DNA of 64,000 bases from Medicago truncatula. Its lineage: Eukaryota > Streptophyta > Magnoliopsida > Fabales > Fabaceae. This document shows positions 59,207 to 64,000 of this stretch, one piece after another. Below the pieces are notes generated by a model. It was given only the letters and a program-made list of their open reading frames with translations, searched no databases and was not told the DNA's origin. The stretch is from NCBI RefSeq assembly GCF_003473485.1, contig NC_053045.1:55098494-55162493 (forward strand). The letters run 5' to 3'. The position numbers and the translations under genes were made by a program. How positions within the stretch are numbered: the first letter of the stretch is position 1; each line of letters opens with the position of its first letter.

Positions 59207-60996
59207 CTTGTACCACTTTTGAAACCAACCTAGCTCATGAACAAGATATTAAAGACAGTGAATTTCAACGATTCGCTGATTATTTGGGTATGTGAAGATA
59301 TAGATAGGTCTTGTAATTGATGGATGATGGTACATGAGTACATGAACTCAACGCCATGTTCTTTTCTTTCATTACTCTTAATCTTCAAGTCAAATACAGA
59401 CGATAGCTCAATTTCCCTCTATTTCCCCCTTTACAATGTACCATAATTTAATATATTGTTTGTGGAGTGTTCTATGTTTCATGATTCATGATTTTTCCAC
59501 TTTTTATGCACTTAAATTTATGTGTAGACATACCTATAGGCTATATTGAATATTTTATCTTAAAAAAGTTCAAGAAGTGGTGCATCATCCGCTCATTCTA
59601 ATTTTTTTTTCCATAAAACAAAAAGAAGAAAAGATAAAAGTGTTAAAAAGGTGAGACAACATAAAAGGAGGAGAATGTGATTTTAATCACACGATTCTAA
59701 GGCTTTAATTGCTTGTTTAGAGGGGATGGGAGGAGAGGATTTTGAAAATAAATAAAGGAATAAGTGGATGAAATAGAAGACTTTGAGAAGGGAGTGTTCT
59801 GGGAAGTTTATTTTGTTTCATAATACTAAAGTCCTCTTAGATTGGGGAAGTCAAAATTTATATTTTTGAAGTTTTTGTTTAGGTGAAGCCGACTTTGGAG
59901 GGTCTTTATGAATTCTTGAGATTCAACATATGTTGTTGTAATATTTTTAAAATTAAAAATATATCAATCATAAACATTAATTTATCATTCTTTAAAAGAA
60001 TACACTTTCCAAAAAAAAATGTTTTTTTAGAAAACCTATCCAAAAAAGTGAAAAATAAAAGTGAAGGCTCAAGATGAATTTCAAAATAAGGCTTGTTGGA
60101 AAATATATTATTATAAAAAGATGTATTTTTTTATACAAAATTATTTATTAAGATTTAAATTTTTTATAAACAATATAAATTTACTTGACATGATATAAGA
60201 TAGTTGCATAATAAAAGATGAAAAGGAAAATATTTATCATCCTAAAAAAAGTATAATTGCTAGTCAATCTATTGGAGAACCGGAAACTCAACTAACTGCG
60301 GAATATGTGTGATCCCCCTCAAATGAAAAAATAAAATTTTATTTGACATATTCATTTGCACTTTTCAAGGTTGAGTAGATGAAAAAAAAAGTGTTGACTT
60401 GTTTTCAATATCCAGAGCTTAGTGGCTATGAGGCATGCAGATTAATTTAAAAGATGAAGCATTTTTTCAGTTGATATAAATGCACATGCTTGGTAAAAAA
60501 AAATTGAGGTGGCCTGTCTTTTGGACCGGACCTGATGAGAACGAGATTCTAATTACAGCGTAACGTTGATAGAATTTGTATCTCTAGTTAGTTGAATGAC
60601 AATTATATGATGGCTACTTAACTAAAAGTCCGTTTGAATCCGCGTTGAATTTGACAAAATCACGACACCATGATTTATAAAAGCTACATTTTAGAGCTTA
60701 GCTTCAGTAATATCAAATTGCACTGTGATTTCGTCAAACCCACAGACCACAGTGATTTCAATCTGCACCAAAACACTTGAGAGTACTAATGAAAAAAACA
60801 ATGACCAATTGGTTATGAAACATTGAATATAGCAGTCTTAGTTGGAACTAGCGTTCTCGTTTCAAGAACATAAATTATTTCATTATGATATTGTTTAGGC
60901 ACTTATTTACTGTCATGCATGAAGTAGCATATTTTTTTAGCCTTTTCTTGATTTTCTCTGTCCAAAACAGAAACTAGTCACAACAGACACAAATGA
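59207..60996. other. Intergenic spacer
   Basis: AT-rich, no gene seen. The stretch 60620-60790 contains CAAAATCACGAC-type words that reappear inverted at 62360-62500 in peroxidase intron 1, so both may be pieces of one MITE family. Confidence 0.4.
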
Positions 60997-62712
<1,716 letters not shown>

Positions 62713-62828
62713 TTTGTACGAACACAATGCAAACTGAAACAAGTATTCAGATACAACTCCACACTTGGTTTTTTATGGTTCTCTCACTCCCTTGCTAGCA
62801 GAGCATTTGTGTCACTAGTGATTGTCAG

Positions 62829-62838
62829 TTATATATAA
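62829..62838 (-). promoter_or_regulatory. Probable TATA box of the peroxidase gene
   Basis: On the minus strand CATTATATATAACTG lies about 120 bp upstream of the chosen start codon, in the usual window for a short 5' UTR. Confidence 0.55.
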
Positions 62839-64000
62839 TGGTTTCTCTGTAGCAAAAAGTAGATATCACTATATATGATTGAGTTTTTCTCAATTATTTT
62901 ATTAGGAAAGTGGATTATAAGACATTGGCCAATTAGCCAAATACATTTTCATATAGTGGAGATATATTAAAAAACATTGTCTTTTATTTTTTATGTGTAC
63001 TTTTGAAATGTGTGCAAGTCATCGAGATAAAATATATAGGGTGTCACGTGTCTATATTTTGACGTTCAAATAACACAATCATAAATTAAAAGATGCTTGT
63101 GTTTTTCTTAAGTTCATATTATATTAGAGATTCGAAACCTAGGGAGGTGTTTCCATCACTCTTTTGTCTCTTCTTATCTGTGATGCATTTGCTTTATTCC
63201 TCAACGCGTTTCTGCTTTTTCTATTTCTTATACTTGCCCTTGGTGCACAACTTTTTTCTTTTCAGTATTTTACTTGTTGTGGTTTCGTTCATACTAGTTG
63301 CTTCATGTAATTAATTCAAAATTATTAGGTATCCATGACTTTCTTACAAAATTGTAAATGGAGCAGCAAATTAAAGTTTTTTTCTATTAACTATCAAGCA
63401 CTAGGAAAAGAAAAATGTAATAGTTGAATAACAGTCAGATGATCACTACTAATGGTTGAATCAAGTCATGATATATTGCTTCTAAATTTCCACTCTTAAT
63501 GGTTAAATATGTAGCCTGTAAAAAAATATGGCTAAATATCTAAAAAGAGTTATTAATTTATTTTGCTATTGTTTACCATTTAATTTACTGTTTTATGCTT
63601 ATTAAGTAGCATATCTTTTTAGAATTTTTGATCGTATATATTTATGAGAAGCTAATCCAGCAATACCAACTAATCCAGAAGAAAATTCCATCGCCCATTA
63701 GCGGAGCTCAATTGAACTCAGATCTTTGTATGGACTGACCAAATACAGGAATTGTTGACACCATGGGGATTGAACCCGAGACCTTGAGTAAATGCATAAC
63801 ATTGAAGTCGTATAAGTGCCAAAGAAATTTCTGTTTTTCCCTACCCCACACGTTTTTATGCAGAAATAACTTTACCTTTTCTTGATTTTCCCTTGATTGA
63901 TGTTGTGCATTAATCAGTGAGCACAGCACCACTTGTTAGTTATTATTGGATCATGCGTGAAAAATTCAGAATCCAGGAGGAAGATTTGAAGCCATGCATT
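62839..64000. other. Upstream spacer of the peroxidase gene
   Basis: AT-rich with no gene. A degenerate tRNA-like repeat piece lies at about 63715-63830 (GGGGATTGAACCCGAGACCT as the reversed B box). The last 40 bp carry a minus-strand MASNLPPGF followed by a stop, too short to assign. Confidence 0.4.

Noticed and set aside
63960-64000. Minus-strand MASNLPPGF resembling a NAC-domain start
   Set aside because: A stop codon follows at once and the RFHPTDEE continuation is absent; nine residues at the window edge are not evidence.

Overview
This is a plant nuclear window, AT-rich, with long transposon-filled spacers. Spliced genes, plastid-targeted proteins, two nuclear tRNA-Ser genes, class III peroxidases, an NPF transporter and typical papilionoid short repeats all fit a legume. 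The style is closest to Medicago, but that is inference from sequence texture. No operon or prokaryotic logic applies: each gene stands alone.

Layout: (1) 30-1764 (+) is the snoRNP/spliceosome protein SNU13/NHP2L1 in five exons. (2) 4232-4313 is tRNA-Ser(AGA). (3) 4.3-12.1 kb is gene-free, with MITE-like inverted repeats and a dead RNase H fragment. (4) 12228-16018 (+) is an NPF6.2/NRT1.4-type nitrate transporter in six exons. (5) 16-26.1 kb is gene-poor and includes a diverged tandem duplication next to (6) 26331-27368 (-), an intronless nucleotide-sugar/triose-phosphate translocator (KD group). (7) 27.4-37.9 kb is a transposon graveyard: tRNA-derived short SINEs, TIR elements and a Copia gag remnant. 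(8) 37971-40332 (+) is a GT14 glucuronosyltransferase. (9) 45327-48089 (+) is a membrane-anchored FkbM methyltransferase. (10) 49207-52147 (-) and 52385-54784 (+) form a head-to-head pair of plastid protein genes: an eight-exon DUF3119-type protein and a BSD2-like DnaJ zinc-finger Rubisco chaperone. They share a 237-bp promoter. (11) 55148-55229 is tRNA-Ser(GCT), followed by a dead peroxidase exon. (12) 58051-59206 is a divergent histone H2B-like gene cut by an 839-bp solo LTR with a 5-bp target duplication. (13) 60997-62712 (-) is an intact class III peroxidase.

Exon coordinates were worked out by hand from GT/AG sites and reading-frame continuity; every multi-exon model given closes in frame. 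Several genes (the DUF3119 gene, BSD2, the peroxidase 5' exons) are split into exons too short to show as long ORFs. I found no evidence for a wholly new molecular system. The most notable items are the LTR-split H2B-like gene, the divergent plastid gene pair with one MITE family in an intron of each gene, very short tRNA-derived SINEs with clear target duplications, and two TIR elements with odd internal architecture.
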